64,000 nucleotides of DNA, taken from Rhodococcus sp. W8901 (GTDB lineage Bacteria > Actinomycetota > Actinomycetes > Mycobacteriales > Mycobacteriaceae). The translations under genes and the position numbers were made by a program. The notes under the pieces were generated by a model, which saw nothing but the letters and a program-made list of their open reading frames with translations, was not told where the DNA came from and did not search any database. Positions 19,684 to 31,000 of this stretch are shown here, in pieces (within the stretch, counting starts at the first letter, position 1; every line of letters begins with the position of its first letter). Location: the NCBI RefSeq assembly GCF_013348805.1, contig NZ_CP054690.1, forward strand, positions 3,782,001 through 3,846,000, written 5' to 3'.

Positions 19684-20637
19684 ATGTACCGACCACAGAC
19701 CACGCACGCCATCTCGGCGACCGGGTTACGGAAGACCTTCGGCGACCGCACGGTGCTGGACGACGTGGATCTCCACGTGCCCACGGGCAGCGTGTTCGCG
19801 CTGCTCGGCGCCAACGGCGCCGGCAAGACCACCACGGTCCGCATCCTGTCGACCTTGCTGCCGTTCGACGCCGGGCAGGTCGAGGTCGCGGGACACCACC
19901 TGCCGTCACAGGCGCGTGCGGTCCGCGCCGACATCAGCGTCACCGGCCAGTACGCGTCGGTCGACACACTGCTCACCGGCCGCGAGAACCTCACCCTCAT
20001 CGGCGACCTGCATCACCTCGGTCGCCGTGAATCACGGCGCCGCGCAGACGAACTCCTCGAGCAGTTCGACCTCACCGACGCCGCGAACCAGCGTGCCGAC
20101 ACCTACTCCGGTGGAATGCGACGACGCCTCGACCTCGCGATGAGCCTGGTCGCGCGGCCGCGGGTGCTGTTCCTCGACGAACCGACGACCGGGCTCGACC
20201 CCCGGAGCCGTCGAGACATGTGGGCGATGGTGCGCGAACTGGTCCGCGACGGCACCACGATCCTGCTCACCACGCAGTACCTCGACGAGGCCGACGAGCT
20301 CGCCGACCGGATCGCCGTCCTCGACGCCGGAAGGATCGTCGCCGAAGGCACCGCGGACGAGCTCAAACAGCTGGTACCGGGCGGGCACGTGGAGATCGCC
20401 GTCCACGACCCGGCCCAGCTCGCGCGGGCGAGCGCAGCGCTGTCCGACGCCGTCGTCGACCTCGACGCCTCGACGCTGCAGATCCCGACCGACGGCAGCA
20501 TCCGCTCCCTCAAGGCGCTCCTCGACCGCATCGACGACCCGACGCTGTCCGTCGATCGGTTCACCCTGCACACCCCCGATCTCGACGACGTGTTCTTCGC
20601 CCTCACCGGTGGAGCCCGCAAGGAGGAAGTCCGATGA
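19684..20637 (+). CDS. ABC transporter ATPase, DrrA-like
   Basis: A 317-residue ATPase of the daunorubicin-resistance group. Walker A LLGANGAGKTTTVRIL (about 39-54), Q-loop TGQYASVD, signature YSGGMRRRLDLA, Walker B VLFLDEPTTGLD, switch His replaced by Gln in TTQYLDEAD, as usual in DrrA. The C-terminal domain (DDVFFALTGG) is the typical DrrA end. GGGGAGGA precedes the ATG. It overlaps the permease gene by four bases (ATGA), so the two are translationally coupled. It probably exports a hydrophobic toxin or lipid. Confidence 0.9.
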   Translation: MYRPQTTHAISATGLRKTFGDRTVLDDVDLHVPTGSVFALLGANGAGKTTTVRILSTLLPFDAGQVEVAGHHLPSQARAVRADISVTGQYASVDTLLTGRENLTLIGDLHHLGRRESRRRADELLEQFDLTDAANQRADTYSGGMRRRLDLAMSLVARPRVLFLDEPTTGLDPRSRRDMWAMVRELVRDGTTILLTTQYLDEADELADRIAVLDAGRIVAEGTADELKQLVPGGHVEIAVHDPAQLARASAALSDAVVDLDASTLQIPTDGSIRSLKALLDRIDDPTLSVDRFTLHTPDLDDVFFALTGGARKEEVR

Positions 20638-21434
20638 CCGTGCCATCTACGACATCGACCCTGACCGTGAACGAACCCGTGTTCGCACTGTCCGACTCCT
20701 GGACGATGTTGTGGCGGAACCTCACCCACATCTCGCGCAGCCCGGACACGATGCTCACGGCCCTCGCCCTGCCGATCATGTTGATGGTGATGTTCGTCTA
20801 CGTGTTCGGTGGCGCGATCGACACCGGCGGCGCCTACATCGATTACGTTGTGCCGGGCATCATCCTGTTGTGCGCGGCCTTCGGCGCGTCCACGACGGCG
20901 GTGAGCGTCTCCAGCGACATGACCGACGGCATCATCGACCGGTTCCGCACATTGCCCATCGCACGGTCCGCGGTCCTGAACGGACACGTGCTGGCGAGCG
21001 TCGTGCGGAACATGATCACGACCGCGATCGTCGTCGCATTCGCGCTGCTGATCGGGTTCCGCCCGACGGCAGACCCCGTGCGGTGGCTCGGGGCGATCGG
21101 GATCATCGCGTTGTTCGTGTTCGCGCTGTCGTACCTGTCGACCGCGCTCGGGTTGCTCGCGAAGAACCCGGAAGCCGCGAGCGGCTTCACGTTCGTCATC
21201 CTGTTCCTGCCCTACGTCAGCAGCGCGTTCGTGCCGGCTGCCACGATGCCGAGTTGGCTGCAGTGGTTCGCCGCGAACCAGCCGGTCACCCCCGTCATCG
21301 AGACGGTTCGGGGGCTGCTGATGGGCACGCCGATCGGCGACAGCGCCGTGCTGGCCGTCCTGTGGTGTGCCGCCGTCACCGTCGTCGGATTCGTCGGCGC
21401 CACGGTGCTGTACCGCAGGCGGACGACGCGTTAG
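20634..21434 (+). CDS. ABC-2 type permease, DrrB-like
   Basis: A 266-residue membrane subunit with six hydrophobic segments. After a cytosolic N-terminus (SWTMLWRNLTHISRSPDTML) come segments including MLTALALPIMLMVMFVYVFG and GLLAKNPEAASGFTFVILFL. The latter is the conserved ABC-2/DrrB motif, followed by FVPAATMPSWLQWFAANQP. It starts at the ATG overlapping the ATPase stop. Two subunits with two ATPases would form the exporter. Confidence 0.88.
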   Translation: MTVPSTTSTLTVNEPVFALSDSWTMLWRNLTHISRSPDTMLTALALPIMLMVMFVYVFGGAIDTGGAYIDYVVPGIILLCAAFGASTTAVSVSSDMTDGIIDRFRTLPIARSAVLNGHVLASVVRNMITTAIVVAFALLIGFRPTADPVRWLGAIGIIALFVFALSYLSTALGLLAKNPEAASGFTFVILFLPYVSSAFVPAATMPSWLQWFAANQPVTPVIETVRGLLMGTPIGDSAVLAVLWCAAVTVVGFVGATVLYRRRTTR

Positions 21435-21497
21435 CGGTACCGCGGGAAACACCAGAACGGGCAGGTCGTCGAATCTGACGGCAAAGACCGATAATCT

Positions 21498-22193
21498 GTG
21501 CTCGTGGAGTCCACTACCAGCCGCCGTCCCCCTCGCAGGGTGGACCCCGCGCTGGAGGTCCAGAGCGACCCCCAGGAACTCATGCCCCGGCGGCGCCCGA
21601 CGCAGGAGCGCAGCCGCCGCAAATTCGACGCCCTACTGGCCTCGTCGCGGGAACTGCTGGTCGACGTCGGCTTCGAATCGTTCACGTGCGAGGAGGTGGC
21701 GGCCAGGGCGGATGTGCCGATCGGCACGCTGTACCAGTTCTTCGCGAACAAGTACGTGATCGTGTGCGAGCTCAACCGCCAGGATCTCGTGGGCGTGCAG
21801 CAGGAGTTGGAGGCGTTCAACGGCGAGGTACCGTCGCTCGACTGGCTCCGGTTCCTCAACAAGTTCGTCGATCACATGGCGGGGCTGTGGACGTCGGATC
21901 CGTCGCGGCGTGAGGTGTGGCTGGCGATGCAGTCGACGCCGTCGACCCGGGCCACCGGCGTGATCCACGAGAAACAGTTCGCCGAGCAGGTCTCGCGAAT
22001 GCTGGCGCCGCTCACCCCGCACACGCCCCGCGAGCGCCGCAAGATGATGGCCGAGGTCCTGGTCCACGTCGTCTACTCGATGTTGAATTTCTCGGTACAG
22101 GACGGCCAGAGCCACGCCGACGCCGTCGCCGAACTCAAACGGCTCATGGTCGCGTATCTGCTGGTGGCCGAGAAGGAATCACGCTCGACCTGA
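21498..22193 (+). CDS. TetR family transcriptional regulator
   Basis: 231 residues. An unusually long, proline/arginine-rich N-terminal tail (about 35 residues) leads to an HTH (RSRRKFDALLASSRELLVDV, then VAARADVPIGTLYQFFANK). The C-terminal domain ends in a helix with LMVAYLLVAEKE. It starts with GTG at 21498, 63 bp after the permease, and is convergent with the MFS pump, which it may regulate together with the exporter. A shorter start at the Met before PRRRPTQERS is possible. The ligand is unknown. Confidence 0.82.
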   Translation: MLVESTTSRRPPRRVDPALEVQSDPQELMPRRRPTQERSRRKFDALLASSRELLVDVGFESFTCEEVAARADVPIGTLYQFFANKYVIVCELNRQDLVGVQQELEAFNGEVPSLDWLRFLNKFVDHMAGLWTSDPSRREVWLAMQSTPSTRATGVIHEKQFAEQVSRMLAPLTPHTPRERRKMMAEVLVHVVYSMLNFSVQDGQSHADAVAELKRLMVAYLLVAEKESRST

Positions 22194-22215
22194 GGTCCAC
22201 CGCACCCGACCGGGG

Positions 22216-23808
22216 TCAGCGGGCCTCCACCTCCGCCACACCGTCGTAGCCACCGCAGGTCCTGCCACGCACCCGCACTGCTGCGACGACCGTGATGGCG
22301 GCCGCGACGAAGATCATGCTCGCGGAGACCAGCAGCGCCGTGTCGAGGCCGGCATGGAACGCCGCGTACGTCGCGTCGATGACCTGGTCGACGATCGGAC
22401 CGTAGGCCGACGACGCCTCCTCACTTCCGCCGGCCGGCACGGCCCCGGTCTTGATCGCGTCGATGACGATGGACTGGAAGTTGGCGGGAATGTCCAGATC
22501 GTTGAGCCTGCCGGTGAGGTCCTCCGTCAGGTGGGAGTTGACCAGCGCGCCGAGCGCCGCGACCCCCACTACGGCCCCGATCTGACGCATCGTGTTGGTG
22601 GCCGCAGCCGCCATCCCCGAGTGCGCGGCGGGCACCCCGGACAGGACGGCAGACGTCAACGGCACCACCGCGATCCCGAACCCGAGACCCGCGACGGTGA
22701 GCGCGCCGGCCAACGGAACGAAGGACGGGTCGCCGCTCAGTGCCGCTCGGGTGAGCAGGATGCCCACCGCCGCCAGAATGCACCCCACGATCATGGGCAC
22801 CGCGGCCGAACTGCGGGCCACCCAGAATCCGCACAGCGCGGAGCCGACCACGATCGCGACCGCCATCGGCGTGAACATCGCCGCGGCGTGCAGTCCCGAA
22901 TAGGCGTAGACCTCCTCGAGATACAGCGCGGTGAAGAAGAAGATGGAGAACACCCCGAAGTAGACGGCGAACGCGACGATCAGCGCGCTGCGCACCATCG
23001 GCGGGTGCAGGTACCGGAAGTCGAGCATCGGGTTGCGGACCCGCAGCTCGACGATCACGAAGGCGACCAACGAGATTCCGCCGACGACGAACAGTGTGAT
23101 CACCGACGGTGCGTCGTAGCCGACGTTCTCCCCCGAGATGCCCGCAAAGATGACGCATCCGAGGAAGGTGGAACCCAACACGAACCCCGCCAGGTCCAGT
23201 CGCCCCGGCTGCGGATCGGAACTCTCGGGAACGAATCGAACAGCCGCGACGAACAACACGGCGCCGAGGACGAGGTTGAACCAGAACACCGCGCGCCAGT
23301 CGTACGTGCCGACCAGCAGACCGCCGACCACCGGGCCCAGCGCGAGCGCCAGACCGGACACACCGGCCCACGCACCGAGCGCCTTGGCACGGTCGCTCCG
23401 ATCAGGGAACACGTGGCGGATCACCGACAGCGTGCCCGGCTCGGATGCGGCCGCTCCCACGCCCATCACCGCGCGCCCCACGATGAGCACCGCGACGGTC
23501 GACGCGACCGCCGACACCGCCGAACCGACGCAGAAGATCACGATGCCCGCGACCATGACCCGCTTGCGTCCCCACCGGTCGCCGAGCGAACCCGCCGTCA
23601 GCATCAGAGACGCGAACACCAGCGTGTAGGCGTTCACGACCCATTGCAGCGACACCACACCCGCATGCAGGTCCGACTGCACGCTGCCGAGCGTGACACT
23701 GACGATCGTGGTGTCGAGGAACGTCAGGAACAGCACCGCGCAGACAGTCGCGAGCGCGGCGCGCGGTTGCGCCGTCGCGCCGATCGGCGCGACGACACCG
23801 CGGCTCAT
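22216..23808 (-). CDS. MFS drug transporter, DHA2 (EmrB/QacA-like), 14 TM
   Basis: 530 residues, a proton-driven multidrug efflux protein. Segment 1 carries the antiporter motif LDTTIVSVTL, motif A is GSLGDRWGRKRVM, and motif C is in VSGLALALGPVVGGLLVG. The 14-segment layout and a large periplasmic loop near the end (about 420-480) fit DHA2. Together with the neighbouring ABC exporter and two TetR genes it forms an efflux cluster. The lipoprotein gene starts only upstream on the same strand, separated by 7 bp. Confidence 0.88.
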   Translation of the reverse strand: MSRGVVAPIGATAQPRAALATVCAVLFLTFLDTTIVSVTLGSVQSDLHAGVVSLQWVVNAYTLVFASLMLTAGSLGDRWGRKRVMVAGIVIFCVGSAVSAVASTVAVLIVGRAVMGVGAAASEPGTLSVIRHVFPDRSDRAKALGAWAGVSGLALALGPVVGGLLVGTYDWRAVFWFNLVLGAVLFVAAVRFVPESSDPQPGRLDLAGFVLGSTFLGCVIFAGISGENVGYDAPSVITLFVVGGISLVAFVIVELRVRNPMLDFRYLHPPMVRSALIVAFAVYFGVFSIFFFTALYLEEVYAYSGLHAAAMFTPMAVAIVVGSALCGFWVARSSAAVPMIVGCILAAVGILLTRAALSGDPSFVPLAGALTVAGLGFGIAVVPLTSAVLSGVPAAHSGMAAAATNTMRQIGAVVGVAALGALVNSHLTEDLTGRLNDLDIPANFQSIVIDAIKTGAVPAGGSEEASSAYGPIVDQVIDATYAAFHAGLDTALLVSASMIFVAAAITVVAAVRVRGRTCGGYDGVAEVEAR

Positions 23809-23815
23809 GTCGAAC

Positions 23816-24409
23816 TCAGCTCGGTGTCGCCGCCGATGTCGTCGGCTGTCCGCACACCGGCGGCGGGTTTCCCTCGAGGGTCAGCAGGTCGCAGAACGTG
23901 CCCTGTGCGACCTTCCACTGGCCGTCCTGCTCGACGGCCTCACCGATCCGGTCTGCCAGCACGGGTTGACCGTTCATCTCGATCGTGTACGTGACGGTCG
24001 CGTGGCCGGGGGCGTCCATGTCCACGTTCGTCACGGTCGCCGTGGTGCCCTTCGCCATCGGCGATTCGGCCTGCGCGTTGATGGTGTCGGCGAACGCCTC
24101 GCCGTTCTGCACCAGCAGGATCTTCTGGCCTCCCGATGTCTCCCCGGAGAAGAATGCGACGAAGGCGTCGTTCACGTCCTTCGACGCCCCGGTCATCGGC
24201 ATCGCCGTCCCCGTCCCGCTCGGGGAGGTCATCCCCGTCCCGAATGTCATGGACGCGGATGTCATGGAGGCGCTGGTCGAACCGGACGAGTTGTCGTCGT
24301 TCGACGAGCACCCGGTCACGGCCAGCAGTGCCGCGAACCCCACCGCGGTCACCGCCCGGATCGTGCCGGGCCTGCGGAAAATCTGATCGTTCTGTGTCGA
24401 GTGGAACAC
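23816..24409 (-). CDS. Lipoprotein with Mtb12-like C-terminal domain
   Basis: 197 residues. The signal peptide ends in lipobox AVTGC, giving an acylated Cys about residue 34. A Ser/Thr/Met-rich linker follows (SSGSTSASMTSASM ...). The C-terminal 115 residues (VNDAFVAFFSGETSGGQKIL ... TVTYTIEMNGQPVL ... GQWKVAQGTFCDLLTLEG) match the low-molecular-weight antigen Mtb12 pattern, an NTF2-like fold seen in secreted mycobacterial proteins. It lies 7 bp upstream of the MFS pump on the same strand, so the two are probably cotranscribed. The role is unknown. Confidence 0.78.
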   Translation of the reverse strand: MFHSTQNDQIFRRPGTIRAVTAVGFAALLAVTGCSSNDDNSSGSTSASMTSASMTFGTGMTSPSGTGTAMPMTGASKDVNDAFVAFFSGETSGGQKILLVQNGEAFADTINAQAESPMAKGTTATVTNVDMDAPGHATVTYTIEMNGQPVLADRIGEAVEQDGQWKVAQGTFCDLLTLEGNPPPVCGQPTTSAATPS

Positions 24410-24547
24410 GGTTTAGCCCTTCCGTCTCGGATCACCCCGGAACAGGTTCGGAACAGCCTCGCCTCCGTTTCTACGCCGATTACCGTCCCTCGACCCCCTG
24501 TTCGGCGGCAATCCGGCGCGATTTCCGCCCGCGGTCCGGCAGAAACG

Positions 24548-24587
24548 ACGAGACCGGCCGACGGATTTCTCCGTCGGCCGGTCTCGT
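24548..24587 (-). terminator. Terminator of the fas-acpS operon
   Basis: A perfect 18-bp stem (starting ACGAGACCGGCCGACGGA) with a four-base loop, 14 bp beyond the acpS stop on the minus strand. Confidence 0.8.
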
Positions 24588-24601
24588 TCGTCCGGGTCCG
24601 G

Positions 24602-25003
24602 TCAGGCGATCGGGTCCGGCTCCTCGATCACGACCATCGCTCCCGCCACGTCCCCGTCGTGGGTGAGCGACAGGTGGATCTTCGCGGACGGCAGGAACTG
24701 CGCGGCCTCGTCGTGCAGCTTGATCGTCGGGCGCCCCCAGGCGTCGTTGACGACCTCGACCTGCACGTAGGCGTTGTCGCCGACGGCCGGCGGCCGGGCG
24801 AACCGGGAGGCCGCCCACGCCTTGATCACGGCCTCCTTCGCCGCCCAGCGCACCGCGTAGTGCCGGGCCGGTTCACTCTTGGCCTCGCAGTAGCGCCGCT
24901 CCCCCGGACGGAAGCTCGACTTCATCGCCGTACCGGGACGCTTCAGCTGCTCCTCGAACTCCGAGATCGTGACGACGTCGAAGCCGATTCCGAGAATGGC
25001 CAT
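24602..25003 (-). CDS. acpS: Holo-[acyl-carrier-protein] synthase for type I FAS
   Basis: 133 residues; transfers 4'-phosphopantetheine from CoA to the ACP serine of FAS. It opens MAILGIGFDVVTISEF, with the Mg-binding Asp in GIGFDVV, and contains RWAAKEAVIKAW, with the catalytic E/K pair. Its ATG overlaps the fas stop by one base (TGATG), so translation is coupled. FAS I here has no PPT domain of its own, so this enzyme is needed to activate it; the arrangement equals Mtb fas-acpS. Confidence 0.93.
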   Translation of the reverse strand: MAILGIGFDVVTISEFEEQLKRPGTAMKSSFRPGERRYCEAKSEPARHYAVRWAAKEAVIKAWAASRFARPPAVGDNAYVQVEVVNDAWGRPTIKLHDEAAQFLPSAKIHLSLTHDGDVAGAMVVIEEPDPIA

Positions 25004-28000
25004 CACTGGCACCCCGGATTCCCGAGGCGGTACACGTGATCGCTGCCCAGGCGCGCATCCTCGGCGAGGAGCATGTCGGCCTCGAGCTGCCGGGATGCCT
25101 TGGCGGGCACCGAGTCCCCGCCGAAGCGACGGTCCGCCGGACGCTCGTACAGGCTGTCGCCACCGCACATCGCCGCGGCCAGACGGCGCTGACCGTCGAC
25201 GGTGCGCTGCTGTGCCTGCGCCAGGTAGGCCTCGCGCTGGTCCGCCGGGATCGACTCGACGAACGCCTGCGGGTGAACCACCGCGATCAGGCCCGACACG
25301 TGACCGAAGCCGAGGCTGGTCAGCAGGCCGGCCTTGAGCGCGAACTGGTCGCCGAAGCGCAGCGGGGTCCGCGGCCACACCAGGTGCGAGAACTCCGCCA
25401 TCTTGTCGTCGACGCAGTCGAGGCTGCGGTTCGGCGGGATGACGCCCTGGCCGAGGACCTGGCACAGGCCGATCAGCTGGAACGCCGCCGCACCACCCTT
25501 GGCGTGACCGGTGAGGGTCTTCTGCGAGATCACGAACAGCGGGGCACCCTCGCTGCGGCCCAGGGCCGCGGCCAGACGCTCGTGCAGTTCGGCCTCGTTC
25601 GGGTCGTTCGCCGCGGTCGAGGTGTCGTGCTTGGAGACCACCGAGATGTCGTCGGCGGTGACACCGAGCGCATTGAGCGACAGCGCGAGCTGCGAGTCCT
25701 GTCCCCCGCGTCCGGCGCCGAGGGCACCGATGCCGGGGGCCGGGATCGACGTGTGGACACCGTCGGCGAACGAACCCGCCCACGCGACCACACCGAGGAC
25801 CGGCAGGCCCATCTCCAGGGCCAGGTCGCCCCGGGCCAGCAGGATCGTGCCGCCACCGGCCGACTCGACGAATCCGCCGCGACGGCGGTCGTTGGCCCGC
25901 GAGAAGCGACGATCGCTGATGCCCTTGGCGGTCATCTCGTCCGACTTCGCGGTCGCCGACATGTCACCGAAGCCGATGATGCCCTCGATACCGAGGTCGT
26001 CGAAGCCACCGGAGACGACCAGCTTGGCCTTGCCGAGCCGGATCTTGTCGACGCCCTCCTCGACGGAGACCGCAGCCGTGGCGCACGCCGCAACCGGATG
26101 CACCATCGCGCCGTAGCCACCGACGTACGACTGGACGACATGCGCCGCAATCACATTCGGCAGGGCTTCCTGCAGGATGTCGTTCGCGCGGGACTCACCG
26201 AGCAGCGTGTCGATGTACAGCGAGCGCATCGACGTCATGCCGCCCATACCGGTGCCCTGGGTGTTGGCGACGAACGCCGGGTGCACCCAACGGAGCAGTT
26301 CGGACGGGGTGAAGCCGCCGGTGAGGAACGCGTCGACGGTCGAGACGATGTTCCACAGGCCCACACGGTCCACGGATCCGGCCATGTCGGCGGGGATGCC
26401 CCACTTGGTGACGTCGAACCCGGTCGGGATCTGGCCGCCGACCGTGCGGGTCAGCTTCGCCTTGCGCGGCACGCGGATCTCGGTGCCGGCCTTGCGGGTG
26501 ACGGTCCAGTCGCCGCTCTCCGCGTCGACCGCGGCGGTCGTGTTCTCCGGATCGGAGTCGACGAACGCCCGGGCCTCGGCCTCGGAGCCGACCACGAACG
26601 ACAGGTCCTTGTCGATGAACACCGACGTCAGCAGCGGCGCCGTGTTGTCGACCATCGCGCCCTCGTCACCGTAGGTGCGGATACCGCACCGCTCGACGAC
26701 GGCGTCGTGGTAGCGGTCGGCGATCTCCGCCTCCGGCACCAGGTCTCCGGTCTCGGCGTCGTACCAGCCGGCGACGGGATCGTTCTCCCACGTCACCAGG
26801 CCGGTGTTCCATGCCAGCTCGAGTACGCCGGCCGCCGAGAGCTGCTCGTCGACCTCCATCTCGAAGCGGGTCCGGGACGAACCGTACGGGCCGAGCTCAC
26901 CGGCGCCGACGATCACGACCAGATCGGCAGGATCGACGTCCAGCTCGGGCCAGGACCCGACGGCCGGCAGTTCGACCGCACGCGGCGGAGCAGGCAGCGC
27001 CGCAATGGAATTCGCGTCGACACCGGCCTCGTCGGCCTTCTTGCCGGCGTTCTCGGCCGCCTCGGCGGCCTCCTTCGCCAGCGCGGGCAGATCCAGGTCG
27101 ACCTCGGCGAGTCCGCCGGTCAGGTCGACCACACGCGGTGCATCCGCAGCAGCACGCCGGACGTCCGCCGTGCACGAGCCCAGCAGTTCGGTGGCCATCT
27201 CGTCGGTGGACCAGGTGCGCACGCCCTTGGCCTCGACGGCCTCGACCATCGGGTCGTTGCCGCCCATCAGGCCGGTGCCGCGCACCCACCCGATCAGCGC
27301 GTGGACGATCGTGACCCGCTCGGCCCACGTGCGCTCGGCCGACCAGCGTCCGACGACCGCGTCGAGCGCGGCCTTCGACTCGCCGTACGCGCCGTCGCCG
27401 CCGAACAGGCCGCGGTTCGGGGAACCGGGCAGCACCACGTGCAGGTGGGTGTCGACGTCGCTGTCGTAGCCGATCTTCGACAGACCGCCGATCAGTCGCT
27501 CCACCGACCACAGCAGGACCCGCATCTCCATCTCGGCGCGGGCGCCGGCGTCGGAGAGCTCACCGGCCACGCGAGGTGCGGCGAACGGGAACAGCATCGT
27601 CGGAGTCATCGCCTCCTTGATCAGCTTCTTCGCGCCACCCGCGGTCTCCGTCTGGACCGTGCCGACCCAGTCGATGAGCGCGTCGACGTCCGCGTAAGAC
27701 GCCATGTTCGCGGGGACCACCCACAGGGCGGCACCGGCGCGGGCGTTGTCGGCGTAGAGCTTCCGGTAGAAGCCCAGCCGCGCGTCGTCGAGGCGCGAAG
27801 TGGTCACGACCACCGTCGCACCGCCGCCGAGCAGCTTGCCCGCCACCGAAGAGGCGATCGAGCCCTTGCTCGCACCGGTGACGACCGCGATCTCACCGGA
27901 CCACTGGCCGGCCTCGTCGATCGGGGCGATCGCGACCTGCGCGATGCGGCCGTAGATCTCGGCGAGCGTGGTGCGGCCGCCGTCGGTGGCGCGCTGCTGC

Positions 28001-31000
28001 CACCACTGGGCGTGGGCAGCCACGGCAGCACCGGCACCGTCGAAACGCTCGACGGTCAGCTCGGTCTCGCCGATCCAGGCACGGGCCAGGTCCTCGCGAG
28101 CGGTGGCCCAGCGGTCGTCGATCAGGACGGCCTTCTTGGCGTCGAACGCGGGGGCGACCAGGCGCGGCCAGTCCGAACCCAGCTCGGCCGACACGAGGTC
28201 GACGAGCGCGGTGTCCTCGGTTGCGACCGCGGCCGCCGCCGCGTCGCTGAAGCCGAGCTGCTCGAGCACCAGACGGGCAGCAGAGGCGAGAACGCCGTTG
28301 CGACCGGTGATGTGCTCGGTGAACTCGCCGAGCGCGGCAGCGTCGACGGTTCCGCCTGCACCGCCACCGGCGGCCGGCAAGGAAACTGCGAGACCGCGTC
28401 GCGAGGCGACCGACTGCACGGCCGCGTCGACGAGCGCGTCGACCGCTGCGCCGTCGGCGATCGCACCCTCGTGCAAGCCGCCCATCGCGCCACCGCGGAC
28501 GCTGGAGCCGTCACGGGTGCCGAGTGCGACCTCGGCGGTCACGTGGTGGGCCCAGCCGTCGCCGAGCTCCCAGACCTTCTTGACGCGGTCCGCGATCGCG
28601 GCGGGGCGGCGACCGGACGGGCCGAACACCTTCCGCAGGTGATCGTTGATCGAGTCGGACAGCACCGGGCCGAACGGCTTGTAGGTGCGCGCCAAGCGGT
28701 CGACCGTCACTGCGAGCGAGCCCATGTCGGCATCCGCGGCGCCGTCGATCGCGCCGAGCGACAGCTCGGCGCCGAGGTCGACGAGCAGCTGGTTGCGGCG
28801 CGAGGACACGCCGTCGCACAGCGCCTCGATGGTGTCGGCGGGACCGATCTGGTCCGGGCGCAGCTTGGTCCACAGGGCGATGAGCACCTTGGTGGCGTCG
28901 GCGGCCTTGAACGCGATGTCGTCCGGGCGCGGACCACCGGCCGGCGCGGCCGGGGCCGCGGCGGGCGCGGCGACAGCCGGAGCGGCTGCCGCTGCGGGAG
29001 CGGCACTTTCGATGGGCTCGTCATCCTCCACCGGCGCCGGGTCGACATCGGTGCTGTAGACGACGGACGCCTCACGCTCGATGTTGAGGACCTCGACCGT
29101 GCTGTTCGCATGCTCGGGCAGCTTCATCGTCTGCGACGCGAGGTTCGCGACGGTCGGGGTGGCACCCAGACCGATCTCGACGAACCGCTCCACCCCGAGG
29201 CCGCCGTCGGCCTCGTCGGTGAACAGCAGGTCCTGCGTCTCGATCCAGCGGACCGGGCTCGCGAACTGCCAGGCCAGCAGCTCGACGAGGATGACGCGGG
29301 TCAGCGCGACGGGGCGCTCGCTCCAGCTGTCGAAGTCGGCGAGCACGGCCTGCAACTGCTGCGACGGCACCAGGTCGGCGATCTCCTGGACGAAGTCGCG
29401 GCGCAGGTTGAACAGCTTCGGCACCAGGTTCGGGATGTAGCGGCCGATCAGCACCGACGGATCGATGTCCTGCGGCAGCAGCTCGTCGAGCTTGGCGCGG
29501 AAGTCGTCGACACCGCCCCGCAGCACGGTCGAGTGGAACGGCACGTCGATGCCGGGCACCACAATGAACGCGCGCTTGCCGCCGAAAGCCTCACGGCGGA
29601 TGTCGATCTCACGCTCGAGCGCGGCGAGACCGTTGACCGTGCCGGCGATCGCGTACTGCGAACCCTTCAGGTTGAGGTTCACGATCTGCAGGAATTCACC
29701 CGTCGCGTCCGCGACGCCTCCGACGAAGGCCTGCAGCTCGTCGTCGGCGACACCGATCTGCGACGGACGGATCGCGGCCATGCGGTAGTCGCTGCGGCCG
29801 GCCGCGTCGCGCGGGACCAGCTCGTGCATCGCCGAACCGCGCTGGAACACGACCTCGAGCAGCGCCTCGAGCGGCAGCACACCGGCGACCGCGGCGAGCG
29901 CGTTGTACTCACCGACCGAGTGGCCGGCCAGGTACGAACCCTCCACGTAGGCACCGGATTCGCGCAGCTCCGCGACCTGGGCCACGCCGAGGGTGGCCAT
30001 CGCGACCTGCGTGAACTGGGTCAGGTGCAGCACGCCGTCCGGGTGGCGATGCTCGACGCCCCGCGCCTTGACCAGCGTCGGGTTGTCACGGACCACGGCC
30101 AGGATCGAGAAGCCGAGGGCCTCACGGGTGTGCTTGTCGGCGCGCTCCCACACCTCGCGGGCGGCCTTGCTGCGGGCGCGGGCGTCGAGGCCCATGCCCG
30201 GGCGCTGGATGCCCTGACCGGGGAACGCGTACACCGTCTTCGGCGTGGCGGTGCGGCCGGTGGCGACCATCACCAGGTCGCCGTCGACACGGCAGCCCAC
30301 CTCGACGATCTCGGCACCGCGGTCGGTCGCGACACGGTCGACGCGGACGTCGATCTCGGCGCCGGGACGGACCATCCCGAGGAAGCGGGCGGTCCACGCG
30401 GTGAGACGACGAGCAGGAGTCTTCGACTGCGGATCGACGGCGGTGACGGCCTGCTGTGCCGCGGCGGACAGCCACATGCCGTGCACGATCGGGCTGCCGA
30501 GCCCGGCCAGCAGTGCGGCCGCGTCGGACGTGTGGATCGGGTTGTGGTCACCGGAGACGCGGGCGAACGCCGCCATGTTCCGCGGCGCCACCATCTTCAG
30601 GTCGCGGCGACGGCGACGCGGGGTCTCGGCGACGTCGTCGCCGAGCGAACCGCCGGCGCGGGCCGGATCGGCCAGCTCACCCTTGCCGGTGCGACCGCGG
30701 ATCGCGAAGCGCTCGGTGAGCGTCGCGACGGCCGGGGCGTCGAGGCCCTCGCCGAGCATCGCGCCGACCTCGACGCGGACCTCGACGACGCGGCCCATGT
30801 CGGTGTCGACGATCTCGCCGGCCTCGGCACGGACCACGAGAATGCTGGTCTCCGTGGGCAGTTCACCCACCAGGTGCACGGCGTGGTCGAGGTGGACCAG
30901 GTCGAGCATGCCCTCGATGACGTGGACGCCCGCCGTGGTGGTCGCGGCACCCAGAGCGGCGAACACGGCCGGCCAGCAGGCGCCGACGACGACGTCGGGC

